Positions 17,641 to 28,031 are shown, numbered from the stretch's first letter. The stretch: 64,000 nt of DNA from Flavobacterium sp. 1 (GCF_002797935.1 NZ_PGER01000001.1:5022001-5086000), one strand, 5' to 3'. Numbers and translations are program-made. Notes: a model not told the origin generated them from the letters alone.

Positions 17641-17755
17641 TAGTTTAATATTTGTTTGTATTTTGAATTTGTATATTTTCATTGGAGTTAGCAATAATTT
17701 TGATTATGCTTGTTTGTTTGTTTTCAGAATATATAGCGGACATATTTATGTATAA

Positions 17756-17782
17756 AAAAACCACCCCGAAATGGGATGGTTT
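17756..17782 (-). terminator. Intrinsic terminator of SusC/SusD operon 3
   Basis: On the minus strand AAACCA-T-CCC pairs with GGG-G-TGGTTT (one mismatch), followed by a run of T. It lies about 40 bases after the susD pair 3 stop. Confidence 0.75.
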
Positions 17783-17823
17783 AAAATTTATATAAATTTA
17801 AATTAGATTATTTGTAAAAAGTA

Positions 17824-19302
17824 TTAACGAGTTCCTCCAGCCCACCAAACTTTTTCTGAATAGACATAAGTTCCGTCGCCAAATGCTGCTTTAACATTTG
17901 GATTTGTAGATACATCAGAATTTCCATAAGGTAATCTAAGCGGAAATTGAGTTGCATTCTTAGGATTTGCCAATTGTATTGGATGTGCAGCCACAGATCC
18001 ATACATTGCTAATAAACGTCTGTAGTCATTGTATGCTTCAACAGTTTCGTTTTCATAGAAAGAGAAATATTTTTGTACTGCAATCTCTTTTAATAAATCT
18101 GCATTAGTTAATATGTTTAATCCTGCTACATAGGTAGTTGCATTTGCAGTTGAAAAGTTTTTAACTTCATCTTTGTTAAATGCGGCATTTACAGCAGCTG
18201 TCAAACTAGTTGTACTTGTTACAGCTGCAGAGTTTCTTGCTTCAGCTTCAGCTTTAATGAACAATAGTTCATGGTAGCTTAACATAAATATTGGATTACT
18301 TGCATTTAATAGCGCTGAGTATGAATAAGTTTGACTTTGAGGACTAACACCATTAACATAAAACTCGTAGGTAAAAGGTGCTCCTTTTGATATTTGAATT
18401 TTTTCAAAATAACCTGTAGTACGAGGGTCATTAGCTCTAGCGTTTAATTTGTCAAATAAACTCTTACTTGCGAATAAGTAATTTCTGTCAATTTTGAATT
18501 GAGAATAAGGATTTGGAATACCAGCGTTTTTCATTTTAAATTCTTCGCTTTTATCCGTAAACGACTTACTTACATAAGTTAATACCTTAGCATAATCAGG
18601 ATTTTTAAAAGATAGGCGTAGCGTATAACGAGCCAACAAACCATTGGCTGTTTTTATCCATTTAGAAATGTGTACTGGTTCAGTATCTGTTAACTTATAA
18701 TATATTATATCCTGAGTTCCTAAAACTGGATAAGATGATGTTTTTCCTAAATTTACTATAGCATCTTCTAGAGTTGCGAAAATAGTTTTGTATAGGTCTT
18801 GTTGACGATCCAATTTAGGTTGGAAAATTACTCCAGGTTGAAAAGCCTCAGAGAAAGGAACATCTCCATACATATCTGTTAGCATAGCTAAATTGTATGC
18901 ATATAGAATTTGTGCTATTCCTAATGTGGTATAGTTGCCTTTTTCTGCACCAGTAGAACATTTTTCAATTATCAACTTTAGGTTGTACATTGTTTGATAT
19001 TGACTGTTCCACGGGTTGTTGAAAGTGGTTTGATTTTGTGGCTCACCATTTCTTACCTCTGCATTGTACATTTGACCAAAACCTCCTGCGTTTAATTCTA
19101 CATAAACACCGGTATAGAAAGCTTGCTCTGAAGCAGTATTGCTAAATGCAGTACTCGTCATAGCATCAGTAATAGCGTAACGAGTTGGCACATCTGTTGG
19201 ATTGTTTACATTGGTGTTGATATCGTCCATTACATCTTCTGAACAAGAATTTAATGAAATCGACGCAATCACCAAAAGTAATATGATTTTATATTTTTTC
19301 AT
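17824..19302 (-). CDS. SusD/RagB-family outer-membrane lipoprotein (pair 3)
   Basis: 492 residues. The lipoprotein signal ends S-L-N-S-C (Cys about residue 20), followed by S-E-D, an acidic context suited to surface export. The D-M-Y-G-D-V-P-F-S-E-A motif is near residues 141-151 and the E-L-L-F-I-K-A-E-A-E-A helix in the last third. Both mark the SusD-like_2 family. It is 16 bases after its susC and ends at a terminator. The downstream side is the transposase graveyard. Ligand unknown. Confidence 0.92.
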   Translation of the reverse strand: MKKYKIILLLVIASISLNSCSEDVMDDINTNVNNPTDVPTRYAITDAMTSTAFSNTASEQAFYTGVYVELNAGGFGQMYNAEVRNGEPQNQTTFNNPWNSQYQTMYNLKLIIEKCSTGAEKGNYTTLGIAQILYAYNLAMLTDMYGDVPFSEAFQPGVIFQPKLDRQQDLYKTIFATLEDAIVNLGKTSSYPVLGTQDIIYYKLTDTEPVHISKWIKTANGLLARYTLRLSFKNPDYAKVLTYVSKSFTDKSEEFKMKNAGIPNPYSQFKIDRNYLFASKSLFDKLNARANDPRTTGYFEKIQISKGAPFTYEFYVNGVSPQSQTYSYSALLNASNPIFMLSYHELLFIKAEAEARNSAAVTSTTSLTAAVNAAFNKDEVKNFSTANATTYVAGLNILTNADLLKEIAVQKYFSFYENETVEAYNDYRRLLAMYGSVAAHPIQLANPKNATQFPLRLPYGNSDVSTNPNVKAAFGDGTYVYSEKVWWAGGTR

Positions 19303-19318
19303 GATTTTTTGAATTATA

Positions 19319-22300
19319 TTAATTAATTGTTAGATTCATTCCAAGTCCAAAACTTGTTGTTTGTGGAATAGATAATCTTTCAAATCCTCCAGCTATATTA
19401 TTATTTCCTTGTGATGATTCTGGATCTAAATTGGGTATTTTAGATGAAAGCAAGATGTTTCTTGCAAATGCAGAAAGTCGTACGTCGAATCCTTTTGAAA
19501 ATTGTGGCATAGTGTATCCCAATGATAATTCTCTTAGTTTCACGAAAGAAGCATCATATATAGCAGTTTCAGCAATATTTGAATACCTAGTATAAGTATC
19601 TTGTTTTGTAGCTCCTTTTGTATTTACAGCTCCAGATTCAGTTACACCTTCTTGTATCATTAATTCATCGCGGTTTCCTGTTTTAGTACTTAATCCGTAA
19701 GTATCAAGCAATGAGTTTGTTCCGCTATACATTTTTCCTCCATTTTTCCAATCAAAAGTGGCAGCAAGAGTTAATTTTTTGTATCTGAAAGATGTTGTTC
19801 CTCCTAGGTTAAATTTTGGAGCTACTTCTCCAAGTGATTTAGTTTCTCCAGATAGAGCCAATCCATTAGCATCAACTATAATGTTTCCTTTGTCATCTCT
19901 TTTAAAAGCTGTTCCGTAAATAACAGGGAAACGTTCTCCTATGCTTGCTCTAACTTGCGGTGTTGTAAATCCTCCTAAGAAAATATTTGGAACTCCCTCT
20001 TTTAATTCATCTACATAATTGTCTATTTGTGTGTAATTTGCAGAAACATTCCATTCGAAATTGGTAGTTTTAACTGGAGTAATACCTACTATTAATTCAT
20101 GGCTATTGGTATGAATTTTTCCTCCATTCATCACTAAAGTAGCTGCACCTGTAGAGCCGGCTAATGGCACTTGAAAAATTTGGTCAACTACATCTTGTCT
20201 GGAAAATGTATAATCTATACTTATAAGATCCTTAAATAATCGTAATTCACCACCTACTTCATAAGATTTTGTGTTTTGTGGTTTTAAATTCGGATCATAC
20301 ATTACATTGTTTGGTGTATAAGAATTTACACCTCCAAGTGGATAACTTACAGGGCTGTTTTGCCAGAAACCACCGCTATAGCTAGGCACTGAGTAGAAAT
20401 TTGCATAGTAAGTTCCGGCTTGGCCAACTTCAGCCCAAGATCCTCTTAGTTTTGCAAAAGATAGTATTGAGTTTCCTTTTAAAGCTTCCAATTCAGTTAA
20501 TACTAAACCTAATGATACGGATGGATAAACAAATGAACGATTATCTCGTGGCATTGACGAAACAATATCTTTTCTTATTGTAGTCCCTAGAAAAATAAAG
20601 TTTTTGTATGAAAGATTTAGGTTTCCAAAAAGACCAAAAGTTCGGTTTTTAGCAATGTTATCTGAGGCAATTGTTTGTTTAGTGTTTTTTAAATTAGGCC
20701 AACCACCAAAGTTAAGGTCATTTCCTGTCATGCTATATGATTTTTCGTATCTATCGTTGATCTCATTACCAGCCAGAGCTGTTAAATTTAAATCATCTGA
20801 AATTTTATATTCATAATTTACTGTAAATAATGAATTTACAGTTCTAGATGTGATTCCGTAAATTTCTAAATGACCTGCCGTTGTTTGTGCGTTTCCGAAT
20901 TCTTTTATATCTCTATAATCAGTGGTATAAGCATCAGCGCCTAGCTGGTAACGGAATGATATTTTATGTATATCGTCTGTTGATATCTTCGGAGCAAATT
21001 CAACATAACTATTTCCATAAAAACGATCTGTTTGTTCGTCAAATTTATTGTGTGCAGCTGCCCAATAAGGGTTGTTGAATCCATTTGGTCTGTAATAAAT
21101 TTGTTTATATGGATCTGTAGGATTTTCGTATCCGTTTCCTTTTAAATCATAGCTTCTCGGACTTGCAAATGCACCTGCAACAGATGAATCATTTGCACCT
21201 GTAGCCTTTTCAATTTTAGTTTGAACATAGTTACCCACGAATCCAGTCTTCCAATCGTTTCCTAACTTTGTGCTAAATGCTCCTTTTGCATTATAACGAT
21301 CAAAACCAGTTGCAGGTATAAAACCATTTTGATTTGATGAACCAAAAGTAAATGCGTAATTGCTTTTTTCAGTTGATTGTGTTAAGCTAAAAGTATTGTT
21401 AACCGTGATTCCTGTTTTAAAAAACTCACCAAAATTGTCATATACTTGAGGAGTTACCCATGGGTCTAAACCTGCTGTAGCTCTTTGCGGTACATAATAT
21501 TTACCTGCGTGTGTCGTTATGTCCCCGCCATTCAAGGCATTAGAAACGTTGCCGCCATATCCCGTGCTATTTGGTAATTCTGAAATTTTAGGACCCCAAG
21601 TCAGTGAACTTGTAGGATTGAATAGATTACCTGATCCTTGTGCATATTCATTTTGATAATCAATCTTTCTAGACACATTGTCTGCAGTAATGGAGCTAGA
21701 GAAATTTATTGTAGGTTTGCCATTTTTAGAGGTTCCTTTACCACTTTTTGTGGTAATCACTATTACTCCATTTGAGGCTCTAAGTCCATAAATTGCTGAT
21801 GCAGCTTGTCCTTTTAGAACGTTTATAGATTCAATATCGTTTGGATCAATATCTACCGCTCTGTTAGCACTGTCTGATCCGGTTACACTGTTTCCAGTAC
21901 TGTAATCAGCTGTCGATGCTATTGGCATACCGTCAACTACATATAAAGGTGTGTTGTTTCCAGTGAAGGAACGTGCTCCACGGATTACAATTTGAGAAGA
22001 GGCTCCAGGAGCACCACTTGATGGTGTGATAGTTACCCCTGCCAATTTTCCTTGAAGAGCTCCAGCTAAGCTATTGTTGGATCCTTTGGTTAATTCTCCA
22101 GATTTGATTTCTTGTGTAGCATATCCTAACGCTTTTCTCTCTCTCTTGATACCCATTGCTGTTACAACTACACTTTCTAGTTCTGTTGCGTTACTAGTTA
22201 ATTTTACATTCAGTGATGTTGAGCTTGCTGATTTCTCTGAAGATTTCATACCAAGATAGCTGAATTGCAATACATCGCTTGGTTGTGCTTTGATAGTATA

Positions 22301-22480
22301 TCTCCCATCGAAATCTGATTGAGTACCATTCTTCGTTCCTTTCACTAATATGCTTACACCTGGTAAAGGCATGCCTGCATTGTCGGAAACAATTCCTGAA
22401 ACAGATCTTTCTTGCGCAAAAGTTAGTTGCGCTACTAGTACTACAAGAAGTACTAAGAATCCATTGAACTTTAGTTTCAT
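19319..22480 (-). CDS. SusC/RagA TonB-linked outer-membrane protein (pair 3)
   Basis: 1053 residues: signal peptide, CarboxypepD-regulatory-like domain, then a plug with G-A-R-S-F-T-G-N-N-T-P-L-Y-V-V-D-G-M-P and L-K-G-Q-A-A-S-A-I-Y-G-L-R-A-S-N-G-V, and the barrel. It ends in M-N-L-T-I-N rather than in an aromatic residue. That is unusual for a barrel protein, where a C-terminal Phe normally marks the insertion signal. Its start lies 86 bases past the Omp85-like gene stop on the same strand. Nucleotide similarity to copy 1 runs through the whole intergenic spacer. Confidence 0.94.
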   Translation of the reverse strand: MKLKFNGFLVLLVVLVAQLTFAQERSVSGIVSDNAGMPLPGVSILVKGTKNGTQSDFDGRYTIKAQPSDVLQFSYLGMKSSEKSASSTSLNVKLTSNATELESVVVTAMGIKRERKALGYATQEIKSGELTKGSNNSLAGALQGKLAGVTITPSSGAPGASSQIVIRGARSFTGNNTPLYVVDGMPIASTADYSTGNSVTGSDSANRAVDIDPNDIESINVLKGQAASAIYGLRASNGVIVITTKSGKGTSKNGKPTINFSSSITADNVSRKIDYQNEYAQGSGNLFNPTSSLTWGPKISELPNSTGYGGNVSNALNGGDITTHAGKYYVPQRATAGLDPWVTPQVYDNFGEFFKTGITVNNTFSLTQSTEKSNYAFTFGSSNQNGFIPATGFDRYNAKGAFSTKLGNDWKTGFVGNYVQTKIEKATGANDSSVAGAFASPRSYDLKGNGYENPTDPYKQIYYRPNGFNNPYWAAAHNKFDEQTDRFYGNSYVEFAPKISTDDIHKISFRYQLGADAYTTDYRDIKEFGNAQTTAGHLEIYGITSRTVNSLFTVNYEYKISDDLNLTALAGNEINDRYEKSYSMTGNDLNFGGWPNLKNTKQTIASDNIAKNRTFGLFGNLNLSYKNFIFLGTTIRKDIVSSMPRDNRSFVYPSVSLGLVLTELEALKGNSILSFAKLRGSWAEVGQAGTYYANFYSVPSYSGGFWQNSPVSYPLGGVNSYTPNNVMYDPNLKPQNTKSYEVGGELRLFKDLISIDYTFSRQDVVDQIFQVPLAGSTGAATLVMNGGKIHTNSHELIVGITPVKTTNFEWNVSANYTQIDNYVDELKEGVPNIFLGGFTTPQVRASIGERFPVIYGTAFKRDDKGNIIVDANGLALSGETKSLGEVAPKFNLGGTTSFRYKKLTLAATFDWKNGGKMYSGTNSLLDTYGLSTKTGNRDELMIQEGVTESGAVNTKGATKQDTYTRYSNIAETAIYDASFVKLRELSLGYTMPQFSKGFDVRLSAFARNILLSSKIPNLDPESSQGNNNIAGGFERLSIPQTTSFGLGMNLTIN

Positions 22481-22566
22481 TTTTTTAAATATTTTGAATT
22501 AGTGGGGCAAAAATCACAATAATTTGTTAACAATCCTAATATCTGAAACTCTTTTTTTTGTTAGGC
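22121..22566 (-). repeat. SusC leader/N-terminal repeat block, copy 3
   Basis: Third copy of the shared leader and first ~120 codons of susC. It is contiguous on its upstream side with the stop codon of the Omp85-like gene. The TTGTTAACAA palindrome at about 22525 is in this copy and partly conserved in the other two. It may belong to the promoter region, but no exact TAnnTTTG was found (closest: GATTTTTG). Confidence 0.72.
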
Positions 22567-24266
22567 CTAAAATTTAACATTATAACTTATAGTTATGTTT
22601 GTGTTATAAAATTTTATTTCTTCTTTTTTTGTCTTCCCATTTGTGATGGCAAATTTTAATAGCCCATTTGGAGTTTGTGCGCCCAAACCGAGTCCAATGC
22701 CTAGAAGTTTTTCATTGTTTTTTTTTATTGAAGAAATTGTTGGATCTTCGTAATAACAGTAGTCTAGAATGGAATTGAAGAATAAATTTGGTGAAACTAA
22801 ATATCTGTATTCTGTCATAAGAGCGATCATTAAATTTGCTTGTAGGCTGTTTTCTGAGAATCCTCTTATGGAGTTTATTCCTCCAAAACGATATAATTCA
22901 TTTGTGATATAATTTTGGCTTTTTAAAAAATAATTTTGGCTTTTTAAGTTTATAATGTTTTTTTCATTAATATAAAAATCATTCATTATGTTAAAATTTG
23001 CAAAATTTTGTTTTAGTGATGGATTTTCTGTTGTTGTTCTATTTCCGGTTCCAATAGTTAAGTTTAGAAATGATTTTATTGGGAACAGTTTGTTTTTTGA
23101 ATTGTTTTTTTTGAATTCTAAAGAAGTGGTATAGAAAGTGTTCTTATAATCAGCTAAACTTTGACTATTTAGATTTTGAATATCACTAGATTCCGTAGAT
23201 TCGAATCCGAGGTAAATGCGTTTGTTGTAATTTAAGAAATATCCTAATAGCAAAGCAGTCTTTGTGTTTTGAAAAATACTGTCTTGCTTAAAAATATTGA
23301 TTTGTGCTTTAATAGCTAATGGGCTGTTGAATAAATAAGGGATATTTAAATTAGCATTAAAAAGTTTTTGATTATTTCCGTCATTCTTCCAGTAAATAGA
23401 TAATTCTTCTCCGTTTCTAAGTGCGTTAATTAAGGTTAGGTCTAAATATCCGTTAAATTGAATTTTTTTATTTTCTGAATTATTGAACCCTAAGTAGCCA
23501 TCAAAATTATTTGCTTTCTTTTTTTCTAAATAGACAAATACTTTGGTACTGTCCTTGGTGAATAATATTTCTGGAAATTTAATTTGATTTACAAATCCAA
23601 ATTCTTCAAAATCATGATTGATTTGTTTTACTGTCTCTTGGTTGAAAATTGAGTTCTTGTATTTTTTTATGATTTGTTTTTCTGCTCCTTTTGGGAAAAG
23701 CTTTTTATGCTGTTGATTGGAGTATTTTATTTCTATCGTGTTTAAATTTCTTTTTCTGTCTGTTGAAATTGATAAGTCAGCATATAATAGATTTTGGTTT
23801 TTCTGTTGTAAATTGATGAGTTTTACTTTTGCAAATGCATAGCCATTTATTTCCAAATTTTGCAGAGTATGTTTTAAAAACGGTTCTATTTGAGAATATG
23901 ATAATATTATAGAATCTTGTTTTGTTTCATAAAAACTGTCTAAAAATAAATTGTTTTTTATACCTATATATATATGTATATTTTTTATTCTTTTTTTAAG
24001 TGAAAGTTTGGTAATATAACTGCTGTCATTTTCTTTTTTTCTTCTAATATTTGATTGTTTATATAGCCTAACTCAGTTAGTTTTTTGGTAACTAAATTTA
24101 TTTCTTCAATTATTTGTTTGGCATTTTGTTTTTTTATTGAATATCCAATTGAATCAATTATTTTGGTTTCAATTGATGTTTTTCCAATTATTTTTAATTG
24201 AAGGGTCTGACTTTCGGAAGTCAAATAATTAAGAAAAAAAAATAGAATAAGAATTTTGAGTTTCAC
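22567..24266 (-). pseudogene. Omp85/BamA-like outer-membrane protein, interrupted by a -1 frameshift at an A7 run
   Basis: An N-terminal part (24266 to stop at 23985) has a signal peptide from a GTG start (K-L-K-I-L-I-L-F-F-F-L, cleavage near E-S-Q) and a POTRA-like region. A TTG 51 bases further upstream gives a longer, less convincing N-terminus. The rest, open in the -1 frame through 22567, supplies more POTRA-like sequence, then a beta-barrel with the Omp85 hallmark F-G-G-I-N-S-I-R-G-F-S-E and a terminal Phe (Y-N-V-K-F). The frames meet at AAAAAAA (23991-23997). In the first frame this is exactly an A-AAA-AAA slippery heptamer, followed by GAA TAA. One extra A, or a -1 slip, restores a protein of about 566 residues. 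It may be a true pseudogene, a slippage-expressed gene or a homopolymer sequencing error. Confidence 0.7.
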
Positions 24267-24452
24267 TTTTAATTTCTTTATGATGAAAGTAACGCAAATA
24301 TCTGTTCTTTGTTTCAATAATCATAATGTTTGTCTTTTGAAGTTGTCTTTGTTGATGTTTCTTTTTGGTTCATTAAGTAACTGTTTTTTGTAAAGATGTA
24401 TTTTGTTCGAACACAAATGTTTACTTCTTGTGAAAATAAATCAATTATGGTT

Positions 24453-24482
24453 TGTAGAGTGAAAATTAATTTATACATTTGC
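24453..24482 (+). promoter_or_regulatory. Promoter of the str ribosomal operon
   Basis: TTG at 24453-24455, a 19-base spacer, then TACATTTG at 24475-24482. This is an exact match to the Bacteroidota -33/-7 promoter. It is about 50 bases upstream of rpsL, and a small CCCG/CGGG hairpin (24487-24501) begins at about the transcription start. Confidence 0.75.
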
Positions 24483-24534
24483 AACCCCGTAAAAAGCGGG
24501 ATTTTAATATAATAAGAAATTTTTAGTATTAATT

Positions 24535-24918
24535 ATGCCAACAATTCAACAATTAGTAAGAACAGGAAGAACTCAGATAACTAAGAAGAGTAAATCGGTT
24601 GCTTTAGATTCTTGTCCTCAAAGAAGAGGGGTTTGTACGCGTGTTTACACTACAACACCAAAAAAACCAAACTCTGCAATGCGTAAAGTAGCGCGTGTAC
24701 GTTTGACAAATGGTAATGAAGTGAATGCTTACATCCCTGGAGAAGGACACAATTTACAAGAGCACTCGATAGTATTAGTTAGGGGTGGAAGGGTAAAAGA
24801 TTTGCCAGGAGTTAGATATCACATCGTTCGTGGTGCGCTTGATACGTCAGGAGTAGCAGGAAGAACGCAAAGAAGATCTAAATACGGAGCAAAACGACCA
24901 AAAGAAGCGAAAAAGTAA
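24535..24918 (+). CDS. rpsL: 30S ribosomal protein S12
   Basis: 127 residues with the complete S12 signature: the T-I-Q-Q-L-V-R N-terminus, the K-K-P-N-S-A-M-R-K block and the [12 protein letters not shown] decoding loop. The Lys residues that bear streptomycin-resistance changes in other bacteria are wild type (K-K-P-N and G-R-V-K-D-L). S12 sits at the decoding centre. It is the first gene of the str operon and follows a consensus promoter. Confidence 0.98.
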
Positions 24919-24991
24919 TTTAAAAAGTTATTCCTGTGATGGTGCGATTTATTGTGCTAGTATGGGTGTGAAATTTTATTAAAAAAAAGAC

Positions 24992-25468
24992 ATGAGAAAA
25001 AGAGCGGCAAAGAAAAGACCACTTTTACCAGATCCAAGGTTTAACGACCAGTTGGTAACGCGTTTTGTGAACAACTTAATGTGGGATGGTAAGAAATCAA
25101 CAGCTTTTAAAGTTTTTTATGATGCAATTGATATCATTGAAACTAAAAAGCAAAATGAGGAAAAAACTTCATTAGAAATTTGGAAAGATGCTTTAACAAA
25201 CGTTATGCCTCACGTAGAAGTACGTAGCCGTAGAGTAGGTGGAGCTACATTTCAAATTCCGATGCAAATCAGACCAGACAGAAAAATTTCTATGGCTATG
25301 AAATGGTTAATTCTTTATTCAAGAAGAAGAAACGAAAAATCAATGGCTCAGAGATTAGCTTCAGAATGTTTAGCTGCGGCTAAAGAAGAAGGAGCTGCTG
25401 TTAAGAAAAGAATGGATACTCACAAGATGGCAGAAGCTAATAAAGCATTCTCTCACTTTAGATTTTAA
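24992..25468 (+). CDS. rpsG: 30S ribosomal protein S7
   Basis: 158 residues, the usual bacterial length. S7 signature blocks are visible: D-P-R-F-N-D near the start, [14 protein letters not shown] in the middle, and [17 protein letters not shown] near the C-terminus. S7 nucleates the 30S head on 16S rRNA and in E. coli represses the str operon. The 73-base gap after rpsL is where such control could act, but no clear structure was identified. Confidence 0.98.
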   Translation: MRKRAAKKRPLLPDPRFNDQLVTRFVNNLMWDGKKSTAFKVFYDAIDIIETKKQNEEKTSLEIWKDALTNVMPHVEVRSRRVGGATFQIPMQIRPDRKISMAMKWLILYSRRRNEKSMAQRLASECLAAAKEEGAAVKKRMDTHKMAEANKAFSHFRF

Positions 25469-25478
25469 TTCTTAAGAA

Positions 25479-27635
25479 ATGGCTAGAGAACTTAAATATA
25501 CAAGAAACATAGGAATTGCTGCTCACATTGATGCTGGTAAAACAACAACAACAGAGCGCATATTATTCTATACTGGAAAATCACATAAAATTGGTGAAGT
25601 ACACGATGGTGCTGCAACAATGGACTGGATGGCACAAGAGCAAGAAAGAGGTATTACAATTACTTCTGCCGCTACAACTTGTGAATGGAATTTTCCAACT
25701 ACTCAAGGTAAAATTTTACCTGAAACATTACCTTATCACTTTAATATTATTGATACCCCGGGACACGTTGACTTTACAGTTGAAGTAAACCGTTCTTTGC
25801 GTGTACTTGATGGTTTGGTTTTCTTATTTAGTGCTGTTGATGGTGTTGAGCCTCAATCGGAAACTAACTGGAGATTAGCAGATCAATACAGAGTACCGCG
25901 TATTGGATTTGTTAATAAAATGGATAGACAAGGATCTAACTTTTTGATGGTTTGTCAACAAGTGAGAGATATGTTGAAATCAAATGCTGTTGCAATCACT
26001 TTGCCGATTGGTGAAGAAAATGATTTCAAAGGTGTTGTGGATTTAGTAAGAAACCAAGCTATTGTTTGGGATGATGCTGGTATGGGAGCTACTTATGAAG
26101 TTGTGCCTATTCCGGAAGATATGCTTGAAGAAGTGAAAGAATACAGATCGATTCTTATTGAGGCAGTTGCTGATTATGATGAGAATTTGCTTGAGAAATT
26201 CATGGAAGACGAAAGCTCTATTACAGAGGAAGAAATCAACATAGCATTAAGAGCTGCTGTAATGGATATGGCTATTATTCCTATGATTGCCGGTTCTTCT
26301 TTCAAAAATAAAGGAGTTCAATTCATGTTAGATGCAGTATGTAAATATTTGCCATCTCCAATGGATAAAGAAGGTATCGAAGGGATTCATCCTGATGATG
26401 CTGAATTATTAGAAGAAGATCAAACTAAAATATTGCGTAAGCCAGATGTTAAAGAGCCATTCGCTGCTTTAGCTTTTAAAATTGCAACTGACCCATTCGT
26501 AGGTCGTTTGGCTTTCTTCCGTGCTTATTCAGGACGTTTAGATGCAGGTTCTTATGTTTTGAACACTCGTTCAGGAAACAAAGAAAGAATTTCTCGTATC
26601 TATCAAATGCATGCTAACAAACAAAATCCAATCGAATATATTGAGGCTGGAGATATTGGAGCTGCTGTTGGATTTAAAGATATCAAAACTGGAGATACAT
26701 TGTGTGATGAAAAACACCCAATCATTCTTGAGTCAATGAAATTTCCTGCACCTGTAATTGGTATTGCTATTGAGCCTAAAACTAAAGCTGACGTTGATAA
26801 GATGGGTATGGCTTTGGCTAAATTAGCTGAAGAGGATCCAACTTTTACAGTTAGAACAGATGAGGCTTCGGGACAAACTATTATCTCTGGTATGGGTGAG
26901 CTTCACTTAGATATCTTGGTTGATAGAATGAAACGTGAATTCAAAGTTGAAGTGAATCAAGGTGAGCCTCAAGTTGAATACAAAGAGGCATTTACTAAAA
27001 AAGCACAACACAGAGAAACTTACAAAAAACAATCAGGTGGTCGTGGTAAATTCGGTGATATCGTATTTATTCTTGAGCCAGCAGATGAAGTTGACGGTAA
27101 AGCTCCAGTTGGATTGCAGTTTGTTAACTCTGTAAAAGGGGGTAACGTACCAAAAGAATATATTCCTTCTGTAGAAAAAGGTTTCCGTGAAGCTATGAAA
27201 ACTGGTCCTTTAGCAGGATATCAAGTAGATAGTTTGAAGGTTACTTTATTGGACGGATCTTTCCACCCTGTGGATTCTGATGCGCTTTCTTTTGAGTTAG
27301 CGGCAAGAATGGGTTATAGAGAAGTGGCTAAAGCTGCTGGAGCTATAATTCTTGAGCCAATCATGAAAATGGAGGTTATTACACCAGAAGAAAACATGGG
27401 AGATATCGTAGGTGATATTAACCGTCGTAGAGGTCAAGTAAATGACATGGGAGATAGAAATGGTGCTAAAACTATTAAAGCTGATGTGCCATTATCTGAA
27501 ATGTTTGGATATGTAACAACTTTAAGAACTTTGTCTTCAGGTCGCGCAACATCTACAATGGAATTTTCGCACTATGCAGAAACGCCTTCTAATATTTCGG
27601 AAGCAGTAATCAAAAAAGCAAAAGGAAACGCTTAA
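25479..27635 (+). CDS. fusA: Elongation factor G
   Basis: 718 residues. G1 is [10 protein letters not shown] near residue 17, G2 is [10 protein letters not shown]3 is D-T-P-G-H-V-D and G4 is N-K-M-D. These are followed by EF-G domains II to V, including the G-M-G-E-L-H-L-D-I block of domain III. It catalyses GTP-driven translocation. It lies 10 bases after rpsG and 10 bases before rpsJ, so it is part of the str operon. There is no tuf gene behind it, unlike in E. coli. Confidence 0.98.
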   Translation: MARELKYTRNIGIAAHIDAGKTTTTERILFYTGKSHKIGEVHDGAATMDWMAQEQERGITITSAATTCEWNFPTTQGKILPETLPYHFNIIDTPGHVDFTVEVNRSLRVLDGLVFLFSAVDGVEPQSETNWRLADQYRVPRIGFVNKMDRQGSNFLMVCQQVRDMLKSNAVAITLPIGEENDFKGVVDLVRNQAIVWDDAGMGATYEVVPIPEDMLEEVKEYRSILIEAVADYDENLLEKFMEDESSITEEEINIALRAAVMDMAIIPMIAGSSFKNKGVQFMLDAVCKYLPSPMDKEGIEGIHPDDAELLEEDQTKILRKPDVKEPFAALAFKIATDPFVGRLAFFRAYSGRLDAGSYVLNTRSGNKERISRIYQMHANKQNPIEYIEAGDIGAAVGFKDIKTGDTLCDEKHPIILESMKFPAPVIGIAIEPKTKADVDKMGMALAKLAEEDPTFTVRTDEASGQTIISGMGELHLDILVDRMKREFKVEVNQGEPQVEYKEAFTKKAQHRETYKKQSGGRGKFGDIVFILEPADEVDGKAPVGLQFVNSVKGGNVPKEYIPSVEKGFREAMKTGPLAGYQVDSLKVTLLDGSFHPVDSDALSFELAARMGYREVAKAAGAIILEPIMKMEVITPEENMGDIVGDINRRRGQVNDMGDRNGAKTIKADVPLSEMFGYVTTLRTLSSGRATSTMEFSHYAETPSNISEAVIKKAKGNA

Positions 27636-27645
27636 TTTTAAGAAA

Positions 27646-27951
27646 ATGAGTCAAAAAATCAGAATAAAACTAAAATCTTACGATCACATGTTGGTGGATA
27701 AGTCTGCTGAAAAGATTGTAAAAACAGTAAAAACTACTGGTGCTGTTGTGACTGGTCCTATTCCATTACCAACACACAAAAAACTTTTTACGGTATTGCG
27801 TTCTCCGCACGTAAACAAAAAAGCAAGAGAACAATTTGAAGTAATGTCATATAAGAGATTAATTGATATTTATTCATCTTCTTCTAAAACTATTGATGCT
27901 TTAATGAAACTTGAATTGCCAAGTGGAGTTGAAGTTGAAATCAAAGTATAA
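27646..27951 (+). CDS. rpsJ: 30S ribosomal protein S10
   Basis: 101 residues: the [12 protein letters not shown]-terminus, the G-P-I-P-L-P-T loop and the [13 protein letters not shown] segment are all S10 signatures. It is in the 30S head and in other bacteria also binds NusB in antitermination. It is tied to fusA here, and a separate promoter follows before rplC. Confidence 0.98.
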
Positions 27952-28000
27952 GTACTTTAAGAGTAAAAAGGAACGCCGTTTTTAGGTAAAAAATATTTTT

Positions 28001-28031
28001 TTGGTTTGTGTGTAAATAAGTTATACATTTG
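28001..28031 (+). promoter_or_regulatory. Promoter upstream of rplC
   Basis: TTG at 28001-28003, a 20-base spacer, then TACATTTG at 28024-28031. It lies in the 154-base gap between rpsJ and rplC, giving a leader of about 70 bases. The leader holds a small TGCT/AGCA hairpin near 28053-28064 and TAATAATT repeats before the ATG. Confidence 0.72.
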
